Part shown: positions 31,602 through 41,908 of the stretch, in pieces | Layout: every line of letters begins with the position of its first letter | Numbering within the stretch: the first letter of the stretch is position 1 | Source of the DNA: JACRDG01 sp963760985 | Lineage (GTDB): Bacteria > Desulfobacterota > Desulfomonilia > Desulfomonilales > Desulfomonilaceae | Direction of reading: 5' to 3' | DNA: 64,000 bases | NCBI GenBank assembly: GCA_963760985.1 | Contig: CAVXFM010000012.1 | Coordinates: 143,758 to 207,757, forward strand | Notes under the pieces: model-generated | The model's input: only the letters and a program-made list of their open reading frames with translations | Databases searched by the model: none | What the model was told of the DNA's origin: nothing | Made by a program: the position numbers and the translations under genes

Positions 31602-34600
31602 ACCGAAGGGGGCTTATCCTGCTCACGGCTTTTGGTCCAGCGTTTCTGCATGAGCACATAGAGAGCAGGCGTGAAAAAGACTCCCAAGACCGTTACCCCG
31701 ATCATCCCCGCAAATACCGCAGTCCCCACCGACTGACGACTGACCGCACCGGCTCCCGATGCGGTCACCAGGGGCAAGACGCCCAAGATGAACGCGAGAG
31801 ACGTCATAAGAATGGGCCGGAAACGAAGTCTCGAAGACTCGATAGTGGCTTCGAGCACCGGTTGTCCCTTGGCACGAGCCTCCCGGGCAAACTCCACGAT
31901 AAGAATGGCGTTTTTCGCAGATAACCCCACAAGGAGCACCAGTCCCACCTGGGTGTATACGTTGTTGTCCATTCCGCCTATAAGGAGACCGGCCGCGGCT
32001 CCCAAGACCGCGAGAGGCACTATGAGCACCACGGAAATGGGATCCGCCCAGCTCTCGTACAACCCCGCAAGGATGAGAATGACCACGAGAATCGCCGCAA
32101 CAAATGTAATGACCGCTTTGCCGGCTGCCTTTTTCTCCTGAAAGGCCATATTCGTCCACTCGAAGGCCATGCGAGGAGGCAGGATCTTTTCCGCAAGCGT
32201 TTCCATTGTGTGGAGCGCCTGGCCGGAACTGTACCCAGGGGCGTTTTGACCGAGAACCTTCGCGGTGGGAAAAAGGTTGTATCTGTCCACACGCATCGGC
32301 CCTACTTCGTATCGAGCGTTTACGAGAGTGCCCAAGGGAATCATTTTGCCATCTTTATTTCTCACAAACAGTCGCGATATATCCTCTGGATGGCGGCGGA
32401 ACATGCTTTCGCCCTGGACTCTCACCTGCCAGGTCCTGCTGAATTTGTTGAAATCATTTACGTATGCAGATCCGAGAAAGGTTTGCAGCGTGTCGAACAC
32501 GCTCTGGAGGGGAATCTTGAGCGCTAAGACTTTTGTACGGTCAATATCGATGTATACGTTCGGGTACGTAGCGCGGAAAGTAGCCATAACGGCTTTGAGG
32601 TCCGGCTGCTGATTCGCTGCTACTGCCAATTCCGTGCCGGTTTGTTCCAGGGACTGGAACCCGAGATCCCCTTTGTCAAGCAGTTGCATTTCGAACCCTC
32701 CGCCCGTGCCCAATCCGATGACAGGCGGCAAGGTATAGGTGAAGACAGTGCCATCATATATTTTCTGGAACTTAGCTGAAAGCTCCTTCATGATCACTTC
32801 CCTGCTCCGACCTTTTGCGAGGCGCTCTTCCCATGGTTTCAGCGGCACAAATATCGTGGCCAGGTTAGATCGTGCGGCATCGATCATCGAATAGCCCACC
32901 AGTGCGCCCCAGGAGAGTACCCCATCGGTTTCGTCAATGAATTTGCCCGCCTGTTTCACGGTATCATTTGTGCGGTCCAAGGTGGCGCCATCCGGCATCT
33001 GCACATTGACCAGCACCAGGCCGTCATCTTCCAGGGGAAGGAAGCCGGTGGGAACTCGATTGTACAACACGCCTGTGAGCACAACGAGTCCCACAAACAA
33101 AATCATCATGATAGCGATCCGTCGCACAGCCAAGGACACAATCCGCGCATACCAGTCTGTGGTTTGGTTGAACGCGTTGTTAAAGAGCCTGAAAAATACA
33201 TTCTGGGACCCATGGCCACCGGGTCGCAAAATCAGGGCACAGAGCGCAGGACTTAAGGTGAGCGCATTGATCGCACTGAAAAGCATGGTAATGGCAATGG
33301 TGAGAGAGAACTGCCTGAACAGCTCGCCGGTAATGCCGCCAAGAAACGCGGGGGGCACAAATACGGCCATAAGGACCAAGGTAATACCGATAATTGCGCC
33401 GCTTACCTCTTCCATTGATTTGATGGCTGCTTCTTTTGGGCCCAGGCCGAACTCCGCCATGTTGCGCTCGACGTTCTCCACCACCACAATAGCATCGTCC
33501 ACGACCAATCCGATAGCCAAGACAAGCCCGAAGAGCGTCACCATATTTATGGAAAACCCCAGCAAGGACATGACGGCAAACGTTCCTATCAAAGAAACGG
33601 GGATGGTAATCATGGGAATCAGGGTCGTTCGCCAGTTCTGAAGAAAGATGAAAACCACGATCACCACAAGCACGAAGGCCTCGAACAGCGTTTTAATGAC
33701 CTCATGAATCGAGGCGTTCACAAAATCGGAGATTTTGTAGAGTGCTCGGTACTCGACTCCCTGGGGAAAATTCTTCTTCAGCTCCTCAAGGGTCTTGAGC
33801 AACTGGTTGGTTACCTCTATGGCATTGGAACCGGGAGACTGATAGATCACCAGGGTGGCTGCAGGTTGGCCGTTGAAAAGCGACAAGAAGTCGTACCCTT
33901 TACCGCCCAAATCTACTTTTCCCACATCCTTGACCCGAATTGCCCGTGTGCCTTCCCCGGTCTTGATAATCACGTCCTCGAACTGCTCTACATTCGCAAG
34001 CCGGCCCAAGGTATTTACACTGAGTTGGTAGACCTGATCTTTCGGAACCGGAGGTTGGCCGAGTTGTCCTGAGGCCACCTGCACGTTCTGTCCGCGAAGA
34101 GCGTTCACCACATCGTCAACCGCGAGATCTCTCGCCTTCAGCTTGTCCGCGTCGAGCCACACCCTCATGGAGTAATCCTTGTTGGGATACAGCACGATGT
34201 TGCCGACTCCGGGTACACGGCTCAACGTATCCTTCATATTTATGGTGACGTAGTTCGTCAGGAACAGGTCGTCATACCGATTGTCTGGAGAGAACACGCT
34301 CATCACGAGAACGAGGGCGCTGGAAACCTTTTTCGTGTTCACCCCTTGTCGTTGGACGTCTTCGGGCAACTGGGCCAGTGCTGCAGAGACACGGTTTTGC
34401 GTGAGCACCGTGTCCATGTCGATGTTCGTTCCCAGCTCGAAGGTCACATTGAGCGTATAAGACCCGTCAGCAGCACTCTGGCTCGACATGTAGAGCATGT
34501 TTTCCACGCCGTTCACTTGCTGCTCAATGGGGGCCGCGACGGTTTCTGCGATCACGCGCGGGTCAGCGCCCGGATAGGAGGCCGTTACTTGCACCACTGG

Positions 34601-34723
34601 TGGGACAATCTCCGGATACTGGGAGATGGGAAGCCCAAGAATCGAAACCGCACCTGCAAAGACAATGAGGATGGATACGACTGACGCAAGAATGGGCCTT
34701 TCAATGAAAAACCGACTCAGCAT
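31598..34723 (-). CDS. RND efflux permease, HAE1/AcrB type
   Basis: A complete 1041-residue RND pump subunit. It begins MLSRFFIERPILASVVSI, typical of AcrB homologues, with the large periplasmic loops between membrane helices 1-2 and 7-8. The proton-relay aspartates are in LAIGLVVDDAIVVVENVER (helix 4). The C-terminal half holds GLSAKNAILIVEFAREARA. It forms an inner-membrane trimer that pumps hydrophobic compounds out using the proton gradient. The adaptor gene lies 12 bp upstream on the same strand; no TolC-like gene is in the window. Confidence 0.96.
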   Translation of the reverse strand: MLSRFFIERPILASVVSILIVFAGAVSILGLPISQYPEIVPPVVQVTASYPGADPRVIAETVAAPIEQQVNGVENMLYMSSQSAADGSYTLNVTFELGTNIDMDTVLTQNRVSAALAQLPEDVQRQGVNTKKVSSALVLVMSVFSPDNRYDDLFLTNYVTINMKDTLSRVPGVGNIVLYPNKDYSMRVWLDADKLKARDLAVDDVVNALRGQNVQVASGQLGQPPVPKDQVYQLSVNTLGRLANVEQFEDVIIKTGEGTRAIRVKDVGKVDLGGKGYDFLSLFNGQPAATLVIYQSPGSNAIEVTNQLLKTLEELKKNFPQGVEYRALYKISDFVNASIHEVIKTLFEAFVLVVIVVFIFLQNWRTTLIPMITIPVSLIGTFAVMSLLGFSINMVTLFGLVLAIGLVVDDAIVVVENVERNMAEFGLGPKEAAIKSMEEVSGAIIGITLVLMAVFVPPAFLGGITGELFRQFSLTIAITMLFSAINALTLSPALCALILRPGGHGSQNVFFRLFNNAFNQTTDWYARIVSLAVRRIAIMMILFVGLVVLTGVLYNRVPTGFLPLEDDGLVLVNVQMPDGATLDRTNDTVKQAGKFIDETDGVLSWGALVGYSMIDAARSNLATIFVPLKPWEERLAKGRSREVIMKELSAKFQKIYDGTVFTYTLPPVIGLGTGGGFEMQLLDKGDLGFQSLEQTGTELAVAANQQPDLKAVMATFRATYPNVYIDIDRTKVLALKIPLQSVFDTLQTFLGSAYVNDFNKFSRTWQVRVQGESMFRRHPEDISRLFVRNKDGKMIPLGTLVNARYEVGPMRVDRYNLFPTAKVLGQNAPGYSSGQALHTMETLAEKILPPRMAFEWTNMAFQEKKAAGKAVITFVAAILVVILILAGLYESWADPISVVLIVPLAVLGAAAGLLIGGMDNNVYTQVGLVLLVGLSAKNAILIVEFAREARAKGQPVLEATIESSRLRFRPILMTSLAFILGVLPLVTASGAGAVSRQSVGTAVFAGMIGVTVLGVFFTPALYVLMQKRWTKSREQDKPPSV

Positions 34724-34735
34724 GGTGAACCCCCG

Positions 34736-35916
34736 CTACTTTCCGGAAGATGGAGCCGCCTTTTCGGAGGCCTGAGTCGACGAGATGGCTGATTCTTTGG
34801 GAGTGACTTTCGCACCGGGTCTCGCGCGCTGGATGCCGTTCACCACCACCCATTCGTCTTTGCCAAGCCCCTCCTGGATGACCCGGAGGGTCCCCTCAAG
34901 AGGCCCGGTCTTTACGAGTCGCTGCTCTACTATGTGATCCTTGTTTACAAGCAGGACGTACCTTCCGGCTTGGCTGATGCCAACCGCAAGCTCAGGCACG
35001 AGAAAGGCTTCCTTCTGCTCAATGGGAACTCGCACACGGCCGAAAAGACCTGGAACGAGGAGCCCCTTGTCGTTCACGAAGACTGCACGAACCCGCAGAG
35101 TGCCAGTTTTTGAATCTACACGGGATTCTGCGAAATCGATTTTTCCTTCGTGGGGATATCCGGTCTCATCTGCCAGCTGAAGATACGCGAGTGGTTTCTC
35201 CCTATCCGAGGCCAATTCGCCTTCGATTCTCGGCCATTTGCGAAGGAGCATGAGCAAGTCCCGCTCGCTCACGTCAAAATAGACGTACACCGAGCTGTCG
35301 TTGACAATCTCGGTCAGAAGAGTCTTGTCCCGTGCTCCCACGAGGTTTCCTATATCCACGTAATTGCGGCTGACACGGCCGTCGGTAGGAGCGGTCAGCC
35401 GTGTATACGCGAGATCGAGCTTCGCCTTTGCCAGATCTGCCATCGAGATCCCTACCTGGGCAGCGGCCACCAATTCCTCTGCTTTCTGCACATCGGTACT
35501 GCAGTTGACTGATTGAGCCTGTACCTGAGCAGATTCTTCGCCCGGTTGAGATTGGCCTGCTTGAGGTGCTCATCGGCCTGTTTGCCTTTCAGAGCTGCCT
35601 CGCGCTGATCTACTTGAGCCTGGTACGGCCTGGGATCTATAACAAAAAGGAGATCCCCTTTCTTTACCTGGGCACCCGGCGTGAAATGGATGCTCTCCAA
35701 CCATCCTTCGACCCTGGCCCTGATCTCCACGAATTCCAACGCTGAGGTAGTTCCCGTGAATTCAAGGTATTGAGTCACTTCTTTCTTTAAAGGATAGCTG
35801 ACGATAACCTCTGCGGGAGGAGGCACGACCACTTTGGCCTTTTCGCCGCAGCCGACTATGGTCAGGGAAACCAGGGCGAGGAAGAGCAGCACTCCCGATA
35901 ATCTCATGGCGGTCAT
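34736..35916 (-). CDS. RND efflux periplasmic adaptor lipoprotein (one frameshift)
   Basis: The lipobox LTIVGC puts a lipidated cysteine near residue 22, so this is a lipoprotein adaptor of the AcrA/MexA type. Order: lipoyl half (VSYPLKKEVTQYLEFTGTT), EGWLESIHFTPGAQVKKGD, coiled coil, second lipoyl half (AYTRLTAPTDGRVSR), then beta-barrel (RVRAVFVNDKGLLVPGLFGR). The frame breaks inside the coiled coil at GTAC 35521-35524: upstream frame ends RAKNLL, downstream frame resumes as VQAQSVNCSTDVQKAEEL, consistent with one lost base. The start is the ATG at 35916 with AGGAG 8 nt upstream. It couples the permease at 31598 to an outer-membrane channel. Confidence 0.9.
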
Positions 35917-36777
35917 GGTCCGGACTCCTGATTTGTGGTGGTATAAACAATTCACTGTAGGGCTGATCGGCCCTTGGAGTCAACGAAAAACCCTGAAATT
36001 CTCAGTGCACAGCCTTGCCGCGTCCACGAGTGTACCCATGAACAGCTGAGCCCCCTGGCCGGCAGCATGGACCGGCCACATGGGCAAGACAAGCGGCACA
36101 GTGACGCGGACGATGGAGGAAAGTGCCGGACACAAGAGGCGTTCCGGCTTAGGAGTGTGGGTATTCCTATTCAACTCTACGACAGGAGGAATTGGTACAC
36201 ATCCCCGATTTTGCCGGCAAGTTGACTGATGATATCGCCAGGTTGAAACAGGAAACGAGTCGTCTCAATAGCAGCACAACCACGTATTCCTGCAATCCCT
36301 ATCCGATTGGTGCATCGCGCGCGACCATCAAAAAGACGTAACGAGAGACCCTGCACTCCGTCGGGAAATGTGAAGCATTCTCGGATAGCACACAGAAATA
36401 GGGCTATGGTTTTCTGGAGCAGCTATGGTATGCATGAGAGAGAAAAGTATTCCCCGGACATGCGGTGTGGCGAGTTTGAAAAAGGGGCTGAAAAGGGAAC
36501 CGTGGCTGAGCCCTTGCTTTGAAGATCTCAGGTTTCCGGGGAGTTTCGAGGGAGTGACTGCAATGTACGTGGACCGGGGGCGCCGTTCTTCCGCGGTAGG
36601 TTTTGAGGGCCCGGTGAACGGCGGTAGATTCCACGAGAAATTCTGCCCGCAGTGGCCCCTGCGCCTTCAGCGCATGCCTTGCACCCCGCTTCTACAGCGA
36701 GAGAACCAAATAATTCAGCCAACTCCTGATGCGTCGAATCCGATTGAACGCAAATTGTTCGGAAAAGGGGAGACACC
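35917..36777. promoter_or_regulatory. divergent intergenic region
   Basis: About 860 bp separating the divergent RND operon and the arylsulfatase gene. It must carry both promoters. The open frames in it overlap each other on both strands and none has family features or a convincing start. Confidence 0.4.
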
Positions 36778-39309
36778 ATGCCTGTGCTTTCACCACTGTC
36801 AAGACAACTGAGCGGCTGCAAACTGGTCGTGGCTGCCTTGGTCCTGCTGCTCGCGGCATTGCCCGCTTCAGCGCAACAGACCACCGGGGTGCCTGGCTCA
36901 CCCTCCGCGACCACCACCATCGACGGTCGTTACCTTCCGTCACCACCTCAACCGTTCAGGGGTCAGATCGAATTGAACGCCGCGCAGTCAAAGCCGGCTT
37001 GGCCCATGCGGGTGGTGCCGCCAAAGGGCGCACCGAACATCCTGCTGATCATGACCGACGATGTGGGCTTCGCTGCACCTTCCACGTTCGGTGGCGTAAT
37101 CCCCACGCCGGCGCTTGACCGGATCGCCAAGAACGGGCTTCGGTATACCAACTTTCATTCCACCTCGCTTTGCTCGCCCACCCGCGCCGCACTCATCACG
37201 GGCCGCAACCATCACTCCGTCGGATTCGGCGTCATCTCCGAGGCAGCAAGTGGCTTCCCCGGGTACAACAGCGTGATCGGAAAAGACAGCGCAACGATTG
37301 GCCGCATTCTCTTGGACAACGGCTACCGGACCTCCTGGTTCGGCAAGGACCACAACACGCCGGAATGGACTGCGAGTCAGGCCGGGCCGTTCGACCAGTG
37401 GCCGACCGGCATGGGGTTCGAGTATTTCTATGGCTTTGTCGGTGGCGACACGAGCCAGTGGGAACCTAACCTCTTCCGCAACACTACCGCGATCTATCCT
37501 TATGTAGGCCATCCGAAATGGAACCTGACCACCGCAATGGCCGATGATGCCATTCACTGGATGAATGAACTCAACGATATTGATCCAACCATGCCTTTCT
37601 TCCTCCACTACGTCCCCGGCGGAACCCACGCGCCGCACCACGCGACGCCGGAGTGGATCAAAAAGATCAGCAACATGCACCTGTTCGACAAGGGCTGGAA
37701 TGTCCTGCGCGAACAAATTTTTGCGAATCAGAAAAAGCTCGGCGTGATCCCGAAGGATGCCAAGCTTACGCCCTGGCCGGACAAGCTTCTCAAGAAATGG
37801 GACTCGCTTACCGCGCAAGAAAAGAAGCTCTTCATTCGCCAGGCGGACGTGTACGCCGCGTATCTTGCGTATACCGATCACGAGATCGGCCGCGTGATTC
37901 AGGCGGTCGAGGATCTGGGTAAACTCGACAACACGTTGATCATCTATATCAGCGGCGACAACGGTTCGAGCGCCGAAGGCTCGCCCAACGGCACCCCCAG
38001 CGAGGTGCTGCAGTTCAATGGGATAGAGCTGCCCGTGGCTGAACAAATGAAGTGGTACGACGTGTGGGGTTCGGACAAGACCTATAACCACATGGCGGTT
38101 GCCTGGACCTGGGCTTTTGACACTCCATTCAAATGGACAAAGCAGATCCCGTCTTTCTTTGGCGGCACGCGGCAGGGCATGGCAATCTCCTGGCCCAAGG
38201 CGATCAAGGATAAAGGTGGTATCCGCAACCAATTCCACCACGTGATCGACATCGTGCCGACTATTCTCGAAGTCACCGGCATCCCCGCGCCCGTGATGGT
38301 CGATGGCGTCGCGCAGAAGCCGATCGAAGGCGTGAGCATGGCCTATACTTTCGACAAGGCCAACGCCCACGCACCCTCCACGCACCGTACCCAGTATTTC
38401 GAGATGATGGGCGTGCAAGGCCTTTACAACGACGGTTGGATGCTGAGTGCGGTTCCGATACGTCCACCGTGGCAGCTACTCGGTGCGGCCATCGAGGATC
38501 CAGCCAGCGCGTTCAAATTCGAGCTTTTCGACGTCAGCAAAGACTGGACTCAGTTCACCGACGTGGCCGCGGCCAATCAGGGAAAGATGCAGGAAATGCG
38601 GGACCTGATGTTCGCGGAATTTGCGAAATACCAGGTGCTGCCCCTCGATGCTTCTGTAGCGACCCGCATGGTCACCCCGCGGCCGTCGCTGTCCGCGGGA
38701 CGATCGGTGTTCAACTATTCGGGCACTCCCATGACCGGCATACCGCGAGGCACTGCGCCAAGCCTTCTGAACACGTCATACACGATCACCGCGGAGATTC
38801 ACGTGCCCCAAGGGGGTGCGGAGGGCATGATCGTGACCGATGGTGGCCGGTTCGGCGGGTACGGGCTGTATCTCTTGAAGGGCAAGCCCGTGTTCGTGTG
38901 GAACCTGCTCGACCTCAAGCGGCCTCGATGGGAGGGCAAGGATGCGCTCTCACCGGGCAAGCACAAGGTCGAATTTGATTTCACGTACGACGGGCTTGGC
39001 TTCGCCACCTTGGCCTTCAACAACATCAGTGGGCTCGGTCGTGCAGGAACGGCAACTTTAAAGATAGACGGGAAGGTAGTTGCCACCCAAAAAATGGACC
39101 GTTCGGTCCCCTTGACCTTGCAGTGGGACGAGGCGTTCGACATCGGATCGGACACAGGCACTCCGGTTGACGACCGTGACTACAAAGTGCCTTTCAAGTT
39201 CACTGGCAAGATCGACAAGCTGACGATTGCAGTAGACCGGCCGAAGCTGACGCCCGAGGACGTGAAGAAGCTCAAGGAAGCTGAAGCAAAGGCGGCCGAT
39301 CGCCAGTAG
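36778..39309 (+). CDS. secreted arylsulfatase
   Basis: An 843-residue sulfatase with a Sec signal peptide (residues ~1-35, ending ALPASAQQ). The metal-binding start of the fold is PNILLIMTDDVGFAAPSTFG. The formylglycine site is CSPTRAALITGRNHH with Cys132, followed by the conserved histidines. Further conserved pieces are YRTSWFGKDHNTP and IIYISGDNGSS. About 200 extra C-terminal residues form a beta-rich region. It would hydrolyse sulfate esters in the periplasm or outside the cell after conversion of Cys132 to formylglycine by a maturase, which is not in the window. GGGGAGA precedes the ATG. It is followed by a DUF1254 gene, a pairing that suggests a shared role. Confidence 0.95.
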   Translation: MPVLSPLSRQLSGCKLVVAALVLLLAALPASAQQTTGVPGSPSATTTIDGRYLPSPPQPFRGQIELNAAQSKPAWPMRVVPPKGAPNILLIMTDDVGFAAPSTFGGVIPTPALDRIAKNGLRYTNFHSTSLCSPTRAALITGRNHHSVGFGVISEAASGFPGYNSVIGKDSATIGRILLDNGYRTSWFGKDHNTPEWTASQAGPFDQWPTGMGFEYFYGFVGGDTSQWEPNLFRNTTAIYPYVGHPKWNLTTAMADDAIHWMNELNDIDPTMPFFLHYVPGGTHAPHHATPEWIKKISNMHLFDKGWNVLREQIFANQKKLGVIPKDAKLTPWPDKLLKKWDSLTAQEKKLFIRQADVYAAYLAYTDHEIGRVIQAVEDLGKLDNTLIIYISGDNGSSAEGSPNGTPSEVLQFNGIELPVAEQMKWYDVWGSDKTYNHMAVAWTWAFDTPFKWTKQIPSFFGGTRQGMAISWPKAIKDKGGIRNQFHHVIDIVPTILEVTGIPAPVMVDGVAQKPIEGVSMAYTFDKANAHAPSTHRTQYFEMMGVQGLYNDGWMLSAVPIRPPWQLLGAAIEDPASAFKFELFDVSKDWTQFTDVAAANQGKMQEMRDLMFAEFAKYQVLPLDASVATRMVTPRPSLSAGRSVFNYSGTPMTGIPRGTAPSLLNTSYTITAEIHVPQGGAEGMIVTDGGRFGGYGLYLLKGKPVFVWNLLDLKRPRWEGKDALSPGKHKVEFDFTYDGLGFATLAFNNISGLGRAGTATLKIDGKVVATQKMDRSVPLTLQWDEAFDIGSDTGTPVDDRDYKVPFKFTGKIDKLTIAVDRPKLTPEDVKKLKEAEAKAADRQ

Positions 39310-39324
39310 CGGCAAGCAAAACGG

Positions 39325-39351
39325 TCCGGCAGCTCTCCGCGGGCTGCCGGA
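39325..39351 (+). terminator. stem-loop after the arylsulfatase gene
   Basis: TCCGGCAGC and GCTGCCGGA form a perfect 9-bp stem with a 9-nt loop, 15 bp after the stop codon. No T-run follows, so it may be a transcript-stabilising or attenuating hairpin rather than a full intrinsic terminator. Confidence 0.4.
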
Positions 39352-39446
39352 TTGCGCATGCCGCCCCCGGCCCGTGCAAAGCGCCCACCGCGCTTCATGG
39401 AGTCGATGAGCGACTTCATCTTGGAAACATAAGAGGAGTTTCGGTT

Positions 39447-40881
39447 ATGATAAAATACATGTTCGTCATTACCGCGTTTGCCGCGGTCATCGCCGCGGGG
39501 ACCTTGCCTGCAGTGGCTCAGATGCCGACCGTCACCGAACAGGAAGCCCACGTTATCGGCGTCGAAGCCTATCTGTACTTTTATCCGCTCGTGACAATGG
39601 ACATCACCCGCAAGCAATCGACGAACATCGAACCCGGAAGAGAGTTCGGCAAGGGTCCGATGAACATGTTCGTGAATATCCCGGAATATCCGCCCGCGGA
39701 CTTCAGGGGTGTCGTCCGACCCAACTTTGACACGCTGTATTCCATCGCGTGGCTCGACCTTACTAAGGAACCGCTGATCATATCCGTTCCGGACACGCAC
39801 GGTCGGTACTATCTGCTACCCATGCTCGACATGTGGACGGACGTGTTCGCGTCCCCAGGTTGGCGCACCACCGGAACCCAGGCCGCTCACTTCCTCGTGA
39901 CCCCTCCGGGCTGGACGGGCACGGTGCTGAAGGGCTTTACCCGGATCAAGGCGCCCACGCCCTATGTGTGGGTGATCGGCCGAACCAAAACCGATGGGCC
40001 GGCAGACTATGACGCGGTCCACAAGATCCAAGCGGGATTCAAGATTACTTCACTATCGCACTGGGGCAAGCCGGCCATGCCGGCGACTGTCAAGATCGAT
40101 TCCACCGTGGACATGAAGACGCCTTCCAAGAAGCAGGTGGACTCGATGCCCGCAGGCAAGTTCTTTGTCTATGCCGCGGAACTCCTCAAGGTGCAGCCTC
40201 CGCACCTTACCGATCAGCCGATTGTCGCGATGATGAAAAGGATTGGCATTGAACCTGGAAAGGATTTCGACTTCGCCAAACTCGATCCGGCAGTGAGAAA
40301 AGCTCTGGAAAGTGTGCCGGAGCAAGCTCAGAAGCTCATGGCGTGGAAGGCGCCCACCATGGCGAAGGTGGCAAATGGTTGGTCGATGAACACGGACACG
40401 ATGGGCGTGTACGGCAACTATTACCTCAAGCGCGCTATCATTGCACAACAGGGACTGGGAGCCAACGTACCCGAGGATGCGATCTATCCGTTGAACCTCG
40501 CCGACGGAACCGGCAAACCCCTTGACGGTGCGAACCGTTACACGATCCACTTCACCAAAGAAACCATGCCGCCTGTGAATGCGTTCTGGTCGATCACGCT
40601 CTATGACCAGGAGGGGTTTCAGGTCGTGAACAGCCTCAAGCGATTCGCGGTGAGCAGTTGGATGCCGTTCAGAGTACAACCCGGACGGTTCGCTCGATCT
40701 GTATTTCCAGCACCAAAACCCTGGCAAGGACAAGGAGAGGAACTGGCTGCCTGCGCCGGCAGGGCCCTTCAATCTCACCATGCGCCTTTACGCGCCAAAG
40801 CAGGTAGTCCTTGTCGGAAAGTGGAATCCGCCGCCGGTTTTGAAGGTGCAGGATCATCCTATGACCAAGGGAGGCAAGTAA
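39447..40881 (+). CDS. secreted DUF1254/DUF1214 protein (one frameshift)
   Basis: Paralogue of the gene at 2389-3927. It has a signal peptide (residues ~1-27, ending LPAVAQ), a DUF1254 region (EAYLYFYPLVTMDITRK to about residue 170) and a C-terminal DUF1214 region (FWSITLYDQEGFQVV). The open frame runs to 40907 but is wrong after about 40671. There the sequence reads TTCAGAGTACAAC, and dropping one base in front of GTAC restores YNPDGSLDLYFQHQNPGK, NWLPAPAGPFNLTMRLYAP and a stop at 40881. The shift is again at GTAC. It lies 137 bp after the arylsulfatase gene on the same strand. Confidence 0.88.
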
Positions 40882-40946
40882 AGGACCACACAAATCTTAT
40901 AGTCTGATAGTAACATTGAGTAGGTACCGCGGGGAAAGGGGCTCCT

Positions 40947-41342
40947 ATGAAGTTGGGCGATCGCATTTCGTCAGTGAATCAAGAGCTGGTCAAATGGTGC
41001 GAACGAGTGGTAGCGCTGGCGCTTCTGATGGGGGTCGTATGTTTCTTCTTGTCCACAATGAGAATGGCCTTCGGACTCGACTGGGGGTCTATGAACTCGT
41101 TGCATGAGATCGGCCAGAGGGTTCTCCTCATCACCATAGCGATGGAGTTGGTCCGTACGCTCATTTCTCACGAACTGGCTTCGCTGGTGAATCTCATGTC
41201 TTTTGTGATTGCGAGAAGAATGCTCGAACCGCTCACGCCTTTCTGGGAGATCCCGCTCGGAGTGGCTGCATTTGCAGCGTTGATGGGTACACGGCGCTAT
41301 CTCCTCAACGGAGAGGCTCAAGACGCAGGCGTTGAGGAATGA
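40947..41342 (+). CDS. PsiE-like membrane protein
   Basis: A 131-residue protein with about four membrane helices. The layout and the segment VLLITIAMELVRTLISHELA resemble the phosphate-starvation-inducible PsiE family, whose function is unknown. AAAGGGG lies about 7 nt before the ATG. It follows the DUF1254 gene by 65 bp and may share its transcript. Confidence 0.65.
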   Translation: MKLGDRISSVNQELVKWCERVVALALLMGVVCFFLSTMRMAFGLDWGSMNSLHEIGQRVLLITIAMELVRTLISHELASLVNLMSFVIARRMLEPLTPFWEIPLGVAAFAALMGTRRYLLNGEAQDAGVEE

Positions 41343-41908
41343 ATTGAACATTGAGAAGAGGGGAACTGCAGGACGAGGGACACCTCTCCCAGGTGCGCAC
41401 AAGAGCGTCTTTCCGCGAGAGGATCTCATCAGCCCGATGAGGAGGCCATCGATCAGGGAGTTGGTCACAGGGAACACGAGCCGTTATTTGTACGTATCTT
41501 CACCGCCCCTTTCGCAATCACGAACCCGTGTGGCGCTAGCTGTCTTCCTCTGGAAATGGCTCGCTCTGCAGCTTGGACCGAGTCATAGGCCAACGTCGAG
41601 ATGCTGGCCCTCTGAATCCATTATCATTGTCCCGTATTGATATCCTGTAGTCTTGTGATTCCAGGTTGTTACAACCCCACCGTGTCGCCGCCTTGACTCA
41701 GAAAAAGCAGGAGTGTAGACTCCCGTGTCGCCAAGGTTTTGTAGCATGGTGGATGGCTGCGTCGTCGGTGCAAAAGCACCCGACGACTCTTAGAATCCTG
41801 GACACAGCGTGGGCAAAATGTTTCGAGGGGTTCCCTGATCAATGTATAATCCAGCGGATCTCTCGGGCTCTGCAATTACCGTCGAATTGACGAAAACGGT
41901 GCGATCTC
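41343..41908. other. non-coding stretch before the polysaccharide genes
   Basis: About 565 bp with no believable gene. Short frames on both strands are mutually exclusive and featureless. The promoter for the SGNH-hydrolase gene is probably here. Confidence 0.4.

Noticed and set aside
36988..38418. Long antisense reading frame (476 codons) inside the arylsulfatase gene
   Set aside because: It mirrors the well-supported sulfatase codons, is rich in His/Arg/Val typical of reverse-strand GC-rich sequence, and has no family features.
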